Program-made: the position numbers and the translations under genes
Part shown: positions 7,981 through 14,755 of the stretch, in pieces
Position numbering within the stretch: the first letter of the stretch is position 1
Layout: every line of letters starts with the position of its first letter
The notes under the pieces: generated by a model
What the model was told of the DNA's origin: nothing
The model's database searches: none
What the model saw: only the letters and a program-made list of their open reading frames with translations
NCBI GenBank assembly: GCA_027011835.1
Contig: JALUZN010000517.1
Location: 1 to 16,234 of the forward strand
DNA from: Draconibacterium sp.
GTDB taxonomy: Bacteria; Bacteroidota; Bacteroidia; Bacteroidales; Prolixibacteraceae
DNA length: 16,234 bases
Direction of reading: 5' to 3'

Positions 7981-7988
7981 ATTTGATC

Positions 7989-8279
7989 ATGTTTTATATT
8001 TATATTCTATACTCCGAAAATGCTGACAAATATTACATTGGCCAAACCGATAATGTTGAAAGGAGACTTTTGGAACACAACGAACTTTCCGAAAATTCAT
8101 TTACCTCGAAATATCGCCCTTGGGTTTTAATGGCAAAATTTGCAGTTGGAAATTCGAGGGGAGTGGCATTAAAAATTGAAAAACACATTAAAAAGCAAAA
8201 AAGCAGAAAATACATTGAGCAAATTATTGAAAGAAAATCTATTCAAAAACTAATTGAAAAATATAGCTCAGTTGGTTAG
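7989..8279 (+). CDS. Small stand-alone GIY-YIG endonuclease (UPF0213/YhbQ-like), 3' end inside a tRNA-like sequence
   Basis: GIY-YIG domains are metal-dependent nucleases found in UvrC, homing endonucleases and small stand-alone proteins of unknown role. Here a 96-residue protein is essentially only the domain: YIY at 3-5 (for GIY), YYIG at 15-18, Arg25-Arg26 in NVERRLLEHN (one likely the catalytic Arg), and Glu64 in ALKIEKHIKK (likely metal ligand), with a lysine-rich C-terminus. I chose ATG 7989; an in-frame ATG at 7965 lies within the terminator hairpin of tRNA-Asn and would add MLAFFYLI, encoded by the hairpin and T-run. The last residues, YSSVG, and the stop TAG (8277-8279) are D-arm sequence of a broken tRNA-Asn-like copy, so the gene seems to have been joined to a tRNA 5' end. 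No DNA-binding domain is attached. Its target is unknown. Confidence 0.85.
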   Translation: MFYIYILYSENADKYYIGQTDNVERRLLEHNELSENSFTSKYRPWVLMAKFAVGNSRGVALKIEKHIKKQKSRKYIEQIIERKSIQKLIEKYSSVG

Positions 8280-8299
8280 AGCGGTCCCGATGTACTTCG
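8264..8299 (+). repeat. 36-bp direct repeat, right copy (pairs with 7778-7813)
   Basis: Identical over all 36 bases to the left copy; identity ends sharply on both sides (T versus A before, G versus C after). Recombination between the copies would remove 486 bp, including the intact tRNA-Asn and the nuclease gene. Confidence 0.95.
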
Positions 8300-8333
8300 C
8301 ATAGACGTCAACTTAGAGGACTACCTGGGGAGC
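8264..8333 (+). pseudogene. Truncated tRNA-Asn-like copy (copy 3) overlapping the end of the GIY-YIG gene
   Basis: The first 36 nt equal copy 1, including the inserted TCCCGATGTACTTCG. The 3' arm of the hairpin, the anticodon loop and the T-arm are replaced by unrelated sequence, and the last 13 nt, CTACCTGGGGAGC (8321-8333), equal the 3' end of tRNA-Asn (7935-7947). No 5' acceptor strand is left; the bases before it are codons of the nuclease. It cannot be a tRNA. It reads as the far end of a duplicated tRNA unit that has been eroded in the middle. Confidence 0.8.
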
Positions 8334-8341
8334 TTAATAGA

Positions 8342-8370
8342 AAAGGTTGGCAATTTTGTCAACCTTTTTT
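8342..8370 (+). terminator. Intrinsic terminator after the GIY-YIG gene
   Basis: An 11-bp stem AAAGGTTGGCA (8342-8352) / TGTCAACCTTT (8357-8367), with one G-T pair and loop ATTT, runs into a T-tract ending at 8370. It closes the nuclease/tRNA-fragment unit and is similar in core sequence to the terminator at 7956-7980. Confidence 0.85.
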
Positions 8371-8379
8371 CCGCACCTA

Positions 8380-8540
8380 TTAAAACTTACTTAAACATAA
8401 GATATACAGACTTTTAATGGCGTCGTTTATGGGAAAAGAAAGTTTGAAATTTCCCAAAGCAGCTTGTGCTCCTTTTTCTTGTTGAAAAATGCTATAAAAT
8501 TTTTCGATAAATCCATATTCACACGTCTGTAAGGCGACAT
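8380..8540 (-). pseudogene. Possible decayed ORF between the tRNA/nuclease cassette and ribBA
   Basis: The 8371-8613 gap holds no intact gene. On the minus strand an ORF from ATG 8540 (or ATG 8516) reads MSPYRRVNMDLSKNFIAF and on to EISNFLFP, with a stop at 8427. In the next frame, from 8430, INDAIKSLYILCLSKF continues to a stop at 8380, as if one base were missing near 8430. The first frame also stays open upstream into the end of ribBA (readable as SGFLITTNRNWVNPTDK). The composition is protein-like, but I recognise no family, and AT-rich spacer can look like this by chance. Confidence 0.2.
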
Positions 8541-8613
8541 AAAGAATGTGTCTTTGCTATGACATAAACTAAGCCGTATACGATGTGTTTTGTCTGTTGG
8601 GTTTACCCAATTT

Positions 8614-9840
8614 CTATTTGTCGTAATTAAAAAACCGGAGGTGGTGTCCCATTTTATCGCGCTTGGTTTTCATATATTTCTGATTGTGTTCGTTGGGCTC
8701 AATTTCGATGGGAACAATTTCGGCAACTTCCAATCCATATCCTTCCAGACCAATTCGTTTTACCGGGTTGTTGGTTAGCAATCTCATTTTCGATACGCCA
8801 AGTGCCGAAAGAATTTGTGCGCCAACCCCGTAATCGCGTTCATCGGCATTAAACCCAAGGTGCAGGTTTGCATCAACCGTATCAAGACCTTCGTCTTGCA
8901 ATTTATATGCGGCAATTTTATTAAGCAATCCAATTCCTCGTCCTTCCTGCATCATATATACAATTACGCCCTTCCCCTCTTTTTCAATCAACCGCATCGA
9001 CTCGTGCAGTTGGTCGCCACATTCGCAGCGCAGCGAGCCAAAAATATCGCCTGTCATACACGACGAATGAACCCGCGTTAAAATGGGCTCATCGGGTTCC
9101 CACTCGCCTTTAATCAGTGCAACGTGTTCGGCACCGTTCGATTTTTGGCGGAAAGGAATGATTCTGAATTCGCCAAATTGAGTGGGCAGATTTACCTCTT
9201 CGCCACGTTCGATTAAACTTTCGTTTTTAAACAGGTACGAGATTAAATCTTTTATACTTATCAGTTTCAGATTAAATTTCCCGGCCATTTTTGCCAGTTC
9301 CGGAAGGCGCGCCATTGTTCCGTCGTCGTTCATTATTTCTACTAAAACCCCCGAAGGTTTTAATCCTGCAAGGCGTGCCAAATCGACTGCGGCTTCGGTG
9401 TGCCCACTGCGGCGCAATACACCCCGGCTTTTTGCTTTTAACGGGAAAATATGCCCCGGACGTCCCAGTTGCTCGGGGCGTGTTTTATCGTTTACAAGCA
9501 TCTGTATTGTTGTGGCACGGTCGGCAGCCGAAATACCCGTGGTTACATCGGGGTGAATAGCATCAACCGATACCGTAAAATTGGTTTCGTTCGACGATGT
9601 ATTTTTCCCAACCATAAGATTGAGGTCGAGTTCGTTACAGCGTTCCTCGGTAAGAGCTACGCAAATTAACCCGCGCGCATGAATTGTCATAAAATTAATA
9701 ATCTCGGGTGTAACCAGCTCCGAGGCAACAATTAAATCGCCTTCATTTTCTCTGTCTTCATCGTCGACAACAATTACCATTTCGCCATTTTTAATGGCCG
9801 AAACAGCTTCCTGAATTGTATTTAGCTTAATATCTGTCAT
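8614..9840 (-). CDS. ribBA: Bifunctional 3,4-dihydroxy-2-butanone-4-phosphate synthase / GTP cyclohydrolase II (RibBA)
   Basis: It supplies both early precursors of riboflavin: dihydroxybutanone phosphate from ribulose-5-phosphate, and the diaminopyrimidinone from GTP. Numbered from ATG 9840 (408 residues), the RibB half (about 1-200) has the acidic DDEDRENEGD loop (26-35), TTGISAADRATT (100-111) and RSGHTEAAVDLARL with His147. The RibA half has the zinc cysteines Cys261, Cys272 and Cys274 (HSSCMTGDIFGSLRCECG), EGRGIGL and LTNNPVKRIGL. Both halves look active. A TTG at 9846 could add two residues, but the ATG is preferred. The C-terminus runs on as HHLRFFNYDK past the usual KMGH end. It is divergent from the tautomerase gene, with its own -7 box. 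Confidence 0.96.
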   Translation of the reverse strand: MTDIKLNTIQEAVSAIKNGEMVIVVDDEDRENEGDLIVASELVTPEIINFMTIHARGLICVALTEERCNELDLNLMVGKNTSSNETNFTVSVDAIHPDVTTGISAADRATTIQMLVNDKTRPEQLGRPGHIFPLKAKSRGVLRRSGHTEAAVDLARLAGLKPSGVLVEIMNDDGTMARLPELAKMAGKFNLKLISIKDLISYLFKNESLIERGEEVNLPTQFGEFRIIPFRQKSNGAEHVALIKGEWEPDEPILTRVHSSCMTGDIFGSLRCECGDQLHESMRLIEKEGKGVIVYMMQEGRGIGLLNKIAAYKLQDEGLDTVDANLHLGFNADERDYGVGAQILSALGVSKMRLLTNNPVKRIGLEGYGLEVAEIVPIEIEPNEHNQKYMKTKRDKMGHHLRFFNYDK

Positions 9841-9864
9841 TCTCAATTGTTTTTAAACCGTGTA

Positions 9865-9872
9865 CAAAATTA
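9865..9872 (-). promoter_or_regulatory. -7 box for ribBA
   Basis: Read leftwards this is TAATTTTG, an exact TAnnTTTG match, 25 bp before the ribBA ATG. The -33 position is only T-rich. I see no FMN riboswitch in this 100-bp gap; there is no room for one on either strand. Confidence 0.5.
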
Positions 9873-9881
9873 GAACAATTA

Positions 9882-9908
9882 TTTGCATTTAAATATTTAT
9901 TATTTTTG
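9882..9908 (+). promoter_or_regulatory. Promoter for the MIF-like tautomerase gene
   Basis: TATTTTTG (9901-9908) is an exact -7 box with TTTG upstream at 9882-9885; the 15-nt spacing is shorter than usual. The leader to the ATG at 9949 would be about 34 nt. It overlaps the upstream part of the ribBA promoter, so the two divergent genes may influence each other. Confidence 0.5.
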
Positions 9909-9948
9909 AAGTGAAAAATTCAGAACAATAATTAATAATAGACCTGTT

Positions 9949-10287
9949 ATGCCAGTAGTAAAAATTCAAACCAATTCCGAAGTTCACGATAAAGAAAAAT
10001 TAATGGATAATGCAGCGAACCTGTTAAGCAATGTTTTAGGGAAACCGTTGCAATACATTATGGTTATTATCGACACAAATACCGATATGCTTTTTGCGGG
10101 CACCCGTGAGCCGCTGGCTTATATTGAACTAAAAAGTATTGGATTGCCGCAGAACCGGACTTCGGAAATTTCGGCAGAGTTGTGCAATTTTATCGAGAGG
10201 GAACTGAATGTAGTTCAAAACCGTATTTATATTGAATTTGCCGATGCACAACGAAATATGTTTGGATGGAACGGAGGAACATTTTAG
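9949..10287 (+). CDS. MIF-family tautomerase (phenylpyruvate/4-oxalocrotonate tautomerase superfamily)
   Basis: The 112-residue product has the length and pattern of macrophage migration inhibitory factor homologues: MP at the start (Pro2 becomes the N-terminal catalytic base after Met removal), LGKPLQYIMV around the active-site Lys, FAGTREPLAYIELKSIG, and the C-terminal RIYIEFADA and FGWNGGTF. These proteins form trimers and catalyse keto-enol tautomerisation; physiological substrates in bacteria are largely unknown. The CxxC motif of vertebrate MIF is absent (AYIEL here), and Glu96 stands where vertebrate MIF has Asn97. I believe that is usual in bacterial members. The stop overlaps the stop of the convergent GT2 gene. 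Confidence 0.88.
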   Translation: MPVVKIQTNSEVHDKEKLMDNAANLLSNVLGKPLQYIMVIIDTNTDMLFAGTREPLAYIELKSIGLPQNRTSEISAELCNFIERELNVVQNRIYIEFADAQRNMFGWNGGTF

Positions 10288-11465
10288 GCCCGTTTCGATT
10301 TTTCCCAGTTAACCGATTGTCGCCCTTTAAAATAGCGAATTATTCCGCGAATTGAAGCATAATTTATGGTGGCAAAATAGTAGGGTACAAACAGCAGTTT
10401 AAAACGGATTTCCCGGTTTTCGAAATACCAACCCACAACTGCCAGTAAATAACTTAAAATCTGAATGTAGAAAAATACAGTATAGAACTGAAACTCGAAC
10501 CAGCTATTTTGTTGAATAACAATAAACAGATTCACAAAAAAAAGTAAAACAAGCGAAATGGGGGCGAGTGTCCAACGGAGCACTTTATGCGAAAAATATT
10601 GCCACGAAAGAAGCCCGTATTTAAATGGATTCAACAGCCCTTTTAGTCTGAAAATAGTTTGAACTCCACCGGCAGCAATTCGTATTTTTCGTTTTAACTC
10701 CTCTTTTACATTTAGCGAAGCGGTCTCTTCGGCAAAAGCATTTGGTGTGTATGCAATGTGGTAGCCTTTTTGTGCTATCCGCAGCGAGATAATAAAATCG
10801 TCGAGCAGTGTGTCGGTTTCCACATCTTCGAAAAGTTCGGTGCGAATGGCAAAGAGTTCACCAACAGCACCCACTGCCGAGTTCAGTTCGGCATCCATAT
10901 TTTTTATCCACGACTCGAATTTCCAGTACAACCCCTCGCCTGAACCGGCAGCAGCATCGGCCTCTTTTTCAACAATACGTTTTTCGCCGGCCACACATCC
11001 TGTTTTTTTGTTGCTGAATTTGGCAACAATTTCGCGAATCGACTGATTCCCTAAAATAGTATTTGTGTCGGAGAAAATAATAATAGGCGCTTTTACAAAT
11101 TTCACTCCGCGGTTCATGGCGTGCATTTTGCCACGCCGTTCGCTTAAATGATATACTTCGAGTTTGTCGTATTTTTTAAGTAGTTCGGGTGTGCCGTCGT
11201 CGGAACCGTCGGTTACCCAAACGTATTGAATTTTCTCTTTCGGATAGTCGAGCGAAAAGGAATTCTCAACCTTCTGATGCACATAATCTTTTTCGTTAAA
11301 CGCCGTAACAAACAGGCAAACATTGGGTTCGTAATTTTTGTCGGTTTTTAAAAAACGGTTGGGGAAAAACAGTTTCTTTAATTTTAGCAAAACAAACAGC
11401 ACCAACGAATACCCAATAAAAGTATAAAACAAAATAAAAAGGAGTATCCAGAATAGTAGTGTCAT
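10284..11465 (-). CDS. Membrane-bound family 2 glycosyltransferase
   Basis: The 393-residue product looks like a processive GT2 enzyme. One membrane helix (about 3-29) precedes the catalytic domain, which shows VCLFVTAFNE, DGSDDGT (86-92, sugar-nucleotide binding), FSDTNT with Asp133 (DxD-like metal site), GAVGELFAIR, LDDF (221-224, likely catalytic base) and RKIRIAAGG (where related enzymes carry a QxxRW-type motif). Two or three C-terminal helices follow (about 300-390). It probably transfers or polymerises sugars at the cytoplasmic membrane; donor and acceptor cannot be read off. Its ATG overlaps the TGA of the upstream GT4 gene (ATGA), indicating translational coupling. Its stop overlaps the convergent tautomerase stop. 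Confidence 0.88.
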   Translation of the reverse strand: MTLLFWILLFILFYTFIGYSLVLFVLLKLKKLFFPNRFLKTDKNYEPNVCLFVTAFNEKDYVHQKVENSFSLDYPKEKIQYVWVTDGSDDGTPELLKKYDKLEVYHLSERRGKMHAMNRGVKFVKAPIIIFSDTNTILGNQSIREIVAKFSNKKTGCVAGEKRIVEKEADAAAGSGEGLYWKFESWIKNMDAELNSAVGAVGELFAIRTELFEDVETDTLLDDFIISLRIAQKGYHIAYTPNAFAEETASLNVKEELKRKIRIAAGGVQTIFRLKGLLNPFKYGLLSWQYFSHKVLRWTLAPISLVLLFFVNLFIVIQQNSWFEFQFYTVFFYIQILSYLLAVVGWYFENREIRFKLLFVPYYFATINYASIRGIIRYFKGRQSVNWEKSKRA

Positions 11466-12670
11466 AATTGTTCGATGTGCTTTTTGTAAAAATCGATTAA
11501 TTTACTTGCCGAAGTTAAGTTATCAAATTTTTCGTGAATAAACTCAATGGCATTTTTACTTATTGAATCGAAATAGTCGCGGTTCTCAATCAGTTCAAAA
11601 ATGGCACTGTTAAAATCGGCGGGTGTGTTTGCAACAATAATATTCTTGCCCGATGTGGTTGCAATTCCCTCTGTTCCAACGGTTGTCGACACAATTGGTT
11701 TTCCCAGTGCCATTCCTTCAATTACTTTAATTCGCATTCCACTCCCCGAATTTATGGGCACAATCATTATCGATTTTGAGTTCATAAATTCGTAGGCATC
11801 TTGCACTTCTCCCTCGAAAACTACATGGGGAGCCTCCAGTTTTTTTTGTAACCAATGTGGAGCATTTCTCCCGGCTACATAAAATTTAAGTTCGGGATAT
11901 TTTTTATGAATATCGTTCCAGCAATTGTCCATAAACCAAACTAACCCTTCCTGGTTGGGGGTCCACTCCATCGACCCGATATGAAACAAGGTGGGGTGTT
12001 CCAAATTTTTGGCGTTTGGAATTAATACCGACGAGTCGATTCCGGTTTGCGAAACATGACTGGGTTTACTATTCCCTAAATCGTTCAGCAATTTTCCGTC
12101 GCGTTCGGTAATGGGAACAATTAAATCGTAGTCATTCAACAATCTTATTTCAAACTTTTTTATCCGCCGTGTTAGTATTTTTAAATACCATTTTTTTGCT
12201 CCCCGCGAATTGAGAGCTGTTCGTTCCCAAATTTCGTGTTCGATATTGTGGGCACGGTAAACAATTTTTGCCGTCGAATATTTTCTGATTATGGGAATAT
12301 AAGGGCATACATAAAGCCCTTCGAGTTGAATAATATCGAACGTATTCTCTTCGAGCGTTCTTTTTAGTTCGGCCTTAAATGCTTTCGAAATAAAGCGGAC
12401 AGCATTGTATGGTTTTCGCGAAAAAAGTAAATTCCAAAGTGCCGACAGTGCAAAGATGCGGGCAGGAACATCGACCAGTTTAAAGTTGGCTAAATCTTTT
12501 ATCGGTTCGGGAATTTCGTCAACAGAAATATGATGCTTTGCCGTATTCATCGACAAAACAGTAACCTGATGCCCAAGCAACGAAAACCCGCGGGTTAAAT
12601 TCATTGTGGCAATTGCACCTCCATCTTTTGTTGGATAAGGCACTTTATTGGTTACCTGCAGAATCTTCAT
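11462..12670 (-). CDS. Family 4 (GT-B) glycosyltransferase
   Basis: The 402-residue soluble protein has the two-Rossmann GT-B plan. The N-terminal domain starts MKILQVTNKVPYPTKDGGA (glycine-rich acceptor loop) and contains VYRAHNIEHEIWER (137-150). The C-terminal domain starts near LFHIGSMEWTPNQEG (228-242) and holds VPINSGSGMRIKVIEGMALG (304-323), with the E-x7-E-type nucleotide-sugar site around Glu318 in the form seen in GT4 proteins of envelope glycan clusters. It likely adds one sugar to a lipid-linked or LPS-type acceptor. It begins inside the last codons of the upstream permease gene (26-bp overlap) and ends in the ATGA overlap with GT2. Confidence 0.88.
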   Translation of the reverse strand: MKILQVTNKVPYPTKDGGAIATMNLTRGFSLLGHQVTVLSMNTAKHHISVDEIPEPIKDLANFKLVDVPARIFALSALWNLLFSRKPYNAVRFISKAFKAELKRTLEENTFDIIQLEGLYVCPYIPIIRKYSTAKIVYRAHNIEHEIWERTALNSRGAKKWYLKILTRRIKKFEIRLLNDYDLIVPITERDGKLLNDLGNSKPSHVSQTGIDSSVLIPNAKNLEHPTLFHIGSMEWTPNQEGLVWFMDNCWNDIHKKYPELKFYVAGRNAPHWLQKKLEAPHVVFEGEVQDAYEFMNSKSIMIVPINSGSGMRIKVIEGMALGKPIVSTTVGTEGIATTSGKNIIVANTPADFNSAIFELIENRDYFDSISKNAIEFIHEKFDNLTSASKLIDFYKKHIEQL

Positions 12671-14138
12671 CTTTTTTCTTTTTTATGAATCTTTTCAATC
12701 CCAGCTTTTTTAAAAATTTCGAATAAGTCTCGGCCGACATAATTGCCGAATCGGTTCCGGCTTTATACGACAGCCAAATACCAATTGGTAGAAATAAAAA
12801 CGACGAGAACCACATTCCGGTAAACATTTGCCAAACATCTTCGCGTGCCGATTTTTCGCCGGTCATTGAAATAATGTAGTAGGCAATAAACAATAGAATA
12901 GATACAACTACCGGCATTCCGAGGCCGCCTTTGCGAATTATTGCCCCAAGTGGTGCCCCAATAAAAAAGAAAATTAATACCGCTATTGAAAGGGTAAATT
13001 TTCGGTGCCGTTCCATTTCGTGTTTATTAATGTACTTTTTGCGTTCGTACAATTGCCCTTGGTAGAGTGTTATATTTCGAATATTACTTTTTGCTATTTC
13101 AAGAGCATTTCCAACAATTTCAGCTTTTACCCATTTGTCAATTCCGGCAAAATATTCGTCGAAATTAAAAGTAGTGTCGGCTTCTATGGTGAGGTTACGC
13201 TTTAGCGAGTCGTTTGGTGCTGTTATATCGAACACACTCAATGTTAACGGGCGGTTAATGTTTATTTGTAAAATGAAATCGCGTAACCGTTTTTTATATT
13301 TTGTGGTTAGCGAATCTTCCATTAAAACAAGGTTATGGATATTTAACATGCGGTACGAATTTTTAAATATGCTTTCGTCGCTTTTATTAAATGCAAAATC
13401 TTTTACTCGTACCCGAATGGTTTGTTCTTTAAATTTATCGCGTCTGAAGGGGTGTTTTTTTCGCTCCTTTCTGTCTCTTGTTTTCTCTTCGGAGTAGTTA
13501 ACACCACTATAGAGGGTAAGCACCATGTATTTTTTGTCGTCGGTCATTTGCATGTATCCCGAGTCGGCAACAGTAACATTTTCGTTATAATTGGTTCCGG
13601 TGTGGTTGTATATAAGGAGGTCGTACAATTTATTCGATTTAGTATCTTTTCGTCCTACTTTAATGCTGTAGCCGGTCATTTCGTTGGTAAAAACTCCTTG
13701 TTGTAAAACCAGTTCGGGTTTTTGCTGTTTTACACTGTACATTAATGTTGTAAACTTCAGGTTGGTGTACGGGAGTATTGTATTCGAGAAATAGAAAGCA
13801 ATTATTGTAACAATTATTGCAATTACAATAAGTGGTCGCATAATTCGGAACAGCGAGATACCCGACGACTTCATGGCAACCAGTTCGTATTTTTCGCCCA
13901 GCGATCCAAAAGTCATAATCGATGCCAGTAGCATTGCCAGTGGAAATGCAAAGGGAAGCAGCCCGAACGAAGCATAGAAAAGCATTTCGGCTAAAACTTT
14001 AAAGTCGAGTCCTTTCCCAACCAAATCGTCGACATATTTCCAAAGAAACTGCATCAGAAGTACGAATACAACAATAAAGAAGGTCATGAAAAATGGCCCC
14101 AGGAAAGATTTTATTACGTACCAATGCAAGCGCTTCAT
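12645..14138 (-). CDS. LptF/LptG-family (YjgP/YjgQ) permease
   Basis: LptF and LptG are the membrane subunits of the LptB2FG ABC transporter that lifts lipopolysaccharide out of the inner membrane to the Lpt bridge. This 497-residue protein has the family plan: three N-terminal helices (about 12-35, 50-78, 100-122) with EKYELVAMKSSGISLFRIMR in the cytoplasmic coupling region, a long periplasmic beta-jellyroll region (about 125-385), and three C-terminal helices with LIFFFIGAPLGAIIRKGG. From the sequence alone I cannot say LptF or LptG. It is first in the operon with the GT4 and GT2 genes, which supports an envelope-lipid role, and has a -7 box just upstream. Confidence 0.9.
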   Translation of the reverse strand: MKRLHWYVIKSFLGPFFMTFFIVVFVLLMQFLWKYVDDLVGKGLDFKVLAEMLFYASFGLLPFAFPLAMLLASIMTFGSLGEKYELVAMKSSGISLFRIMRPLIVIAIIVTIIAFYFSNTILPYTNLKFTTLMYSVKQQKPELVLQQGVFTNEMTGYSIKVGRKDTKSNKLYDLLIYNHTGTNYNENVTVADSGYMQMTDDKKYMVLTLYSGVNYSEEKTRDRKERKKHPFRRDKFKEQTIRVRVKDFAFNKSDESIFKNSYRMLNIHNLVLMEDSLTTKYKKRLRDFILQININRPLTLSVFDITAPNDSLKRNLTIEADTTFNFDEYFAGIDKWVKAEIVGNALEIAKSNIRNITLYQGQLYERKKYINKHEMERHRKFTLSIAVLIFFFIGAPLGAIIRKGGLGMPVVVSILLFIAYYIISMTGEKSAREDVWQMFTGMWFSSFLFLPIGIWLSYKAGTDSAIMSAETYSKFLKKLGLKRFIKKKKDEDSAGNQ

Positions 14139-14165
14139 ACAAAGTTTTATTAAAAGAAACGTTTA

Positions 14166-14173
14166 CAAAACTA
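14166..14173 (-). promoter_or_regulatory. -7 box for the LptF/G-GT4-GT2 operon
   Basis: Read leftwards this is TAGTTTTG, an exact TAnnTTTG match, 27 bp before the permease ATG. The -33 region has only a TTTCC-like element. The 14139-14270 spacer shows no clear terminator for the upstream START-like gene. Confidence 0.5.
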
Positions 14174-14270
14174 AGTTATTTTAAGGATTAGGAAAGTAAA
14201 AGAAGGTGAAGAAAACACGATAAGTGAAAATTTGACATAAAAAATAACAATTGTATAAAAGTTACTTCTG

Positions 14271-14648
14271 CTACGACCCCAAAACATGTTTTAAATCAGA
14301 TACCTGCGAATTCCAAAGTTCTTCGGTTTCTTCCACTTCATCTTCGTCTGAAAAATCGATAATTAACAGCGAAACGTCGCCGGTAAGTTCGTCGCGTGTA
14401 ATTTTAAATTCAAAATAGGTATCTTCTTCATCAACCCAGGTAAACCGAACCATTACGTTTTCTTTTCGAAGGCTCATTTCTGCGGTCTGCTCAGAGTCGT
14501 TCCATATAAAGGTGAATAATTTTCCTTTTATTCGAACATCGTCGGCAAACCATTCGCTTAAACCCGAAGCGGTACTTAACCGATTATATAAAACTTTTGG
14601 AGAACAATTTATAACATATTCAAGCTGAACTTTTACTTTATCTGCCAT
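14271..14648 (-). CDS. START/SRPBCC-like domain protein (AHSA1-type fold)
   Basis: The 125-residue acidic protein resembles the short START-like proteins found across Bacteroidota. It shows KVQLEYVINCSPKVLYNRLS, the SGLSEWFADDVRIKG segment typical of AHSA1/SRPBCC proteins (residues 28-42), a central FIWNDSEQTAEM strand pair, and a C-terminal helix ending LWNSQVSDLKHVLG. The fold encloses a hydrophobic ligand pocket; no ligand or function is known to me for this subgroup. No signal peptide, so cytoplasmic. It is separated from the plug gene by 107 bp and from the permease gene by 132 bp, so it is probably transcribed alone. Confidence 0.75.
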   Translation of the reverse strand: MADKVKVQLEYVINCSPKVLYNRLSTASGLSEWFADDVRIKGKLFTFIWNDSEQTAEMSLRKENVMVRFTWVDEEDTYFEFKITRDELTGDVSLLIIDFSDEDEVEETEELWNSQVSDLKHVLGS

Positions 14649-14663
14649 GCGTTTGATTTTTTG

Positions 14664-14695
14664 CCAATATAATATATATGATTGTAACTTGCAAC
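14664..14695 (-). promoter_or_regulatory. Candidate promoter for the START-like gene
   Basis: Read leftwards, GTTG (14692-14695) is followed after 20 nt by TATATTGG (14664-14671), one base from TAnnTTTG, ending 15 bp before the ATG. This leaves an unusually short leader, so the call is tentative. Confidence 0.35.
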
Positions 14696-14755
14696 TCGCA
14701 AAAAAAGAGAAGCCTTAAATTCATAAATAAACAAATTACAATTGCTTGTATCGAA

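Noticed and set aside
7965..7988. Upstream ATG at 7965 as the start of the GIY-YIG gene
   Set aside because: It lies inside the tRNA terminator hairpin and T-run; family members start close to the YIY motif, which fits ATG 7989.
7989..8279. UvrC fragment
   Set aside because: The protein is a complete short GIY-YIG domain with YIY/YYIG spacing typical of stand-alone UPF0213-like proteins; no UvrB-binding or RNase H-like region is present.
8597..8610. Hairpin TTGGGT/ACCCAA as a ribBA terminator
   Set aside because: The loop is only two bases (four if one pair opens) and no T-run follows on the minus strand.
7658..8613. Integrated island with attL/attR or a CRISPR-like array
   Set aside because: There is no integrase, only two copies of the 36-bp repeat, and no regular spacers; tRNA duplication plus a nuclease gene explains what is seen.
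9841..9846. TTG at 9846 as the ribBA start
   Set aside because: An ATG two codons downstream gives a normal RibB N-terminus (MTDIKLNTIQEA) and keeps the usual start codon.
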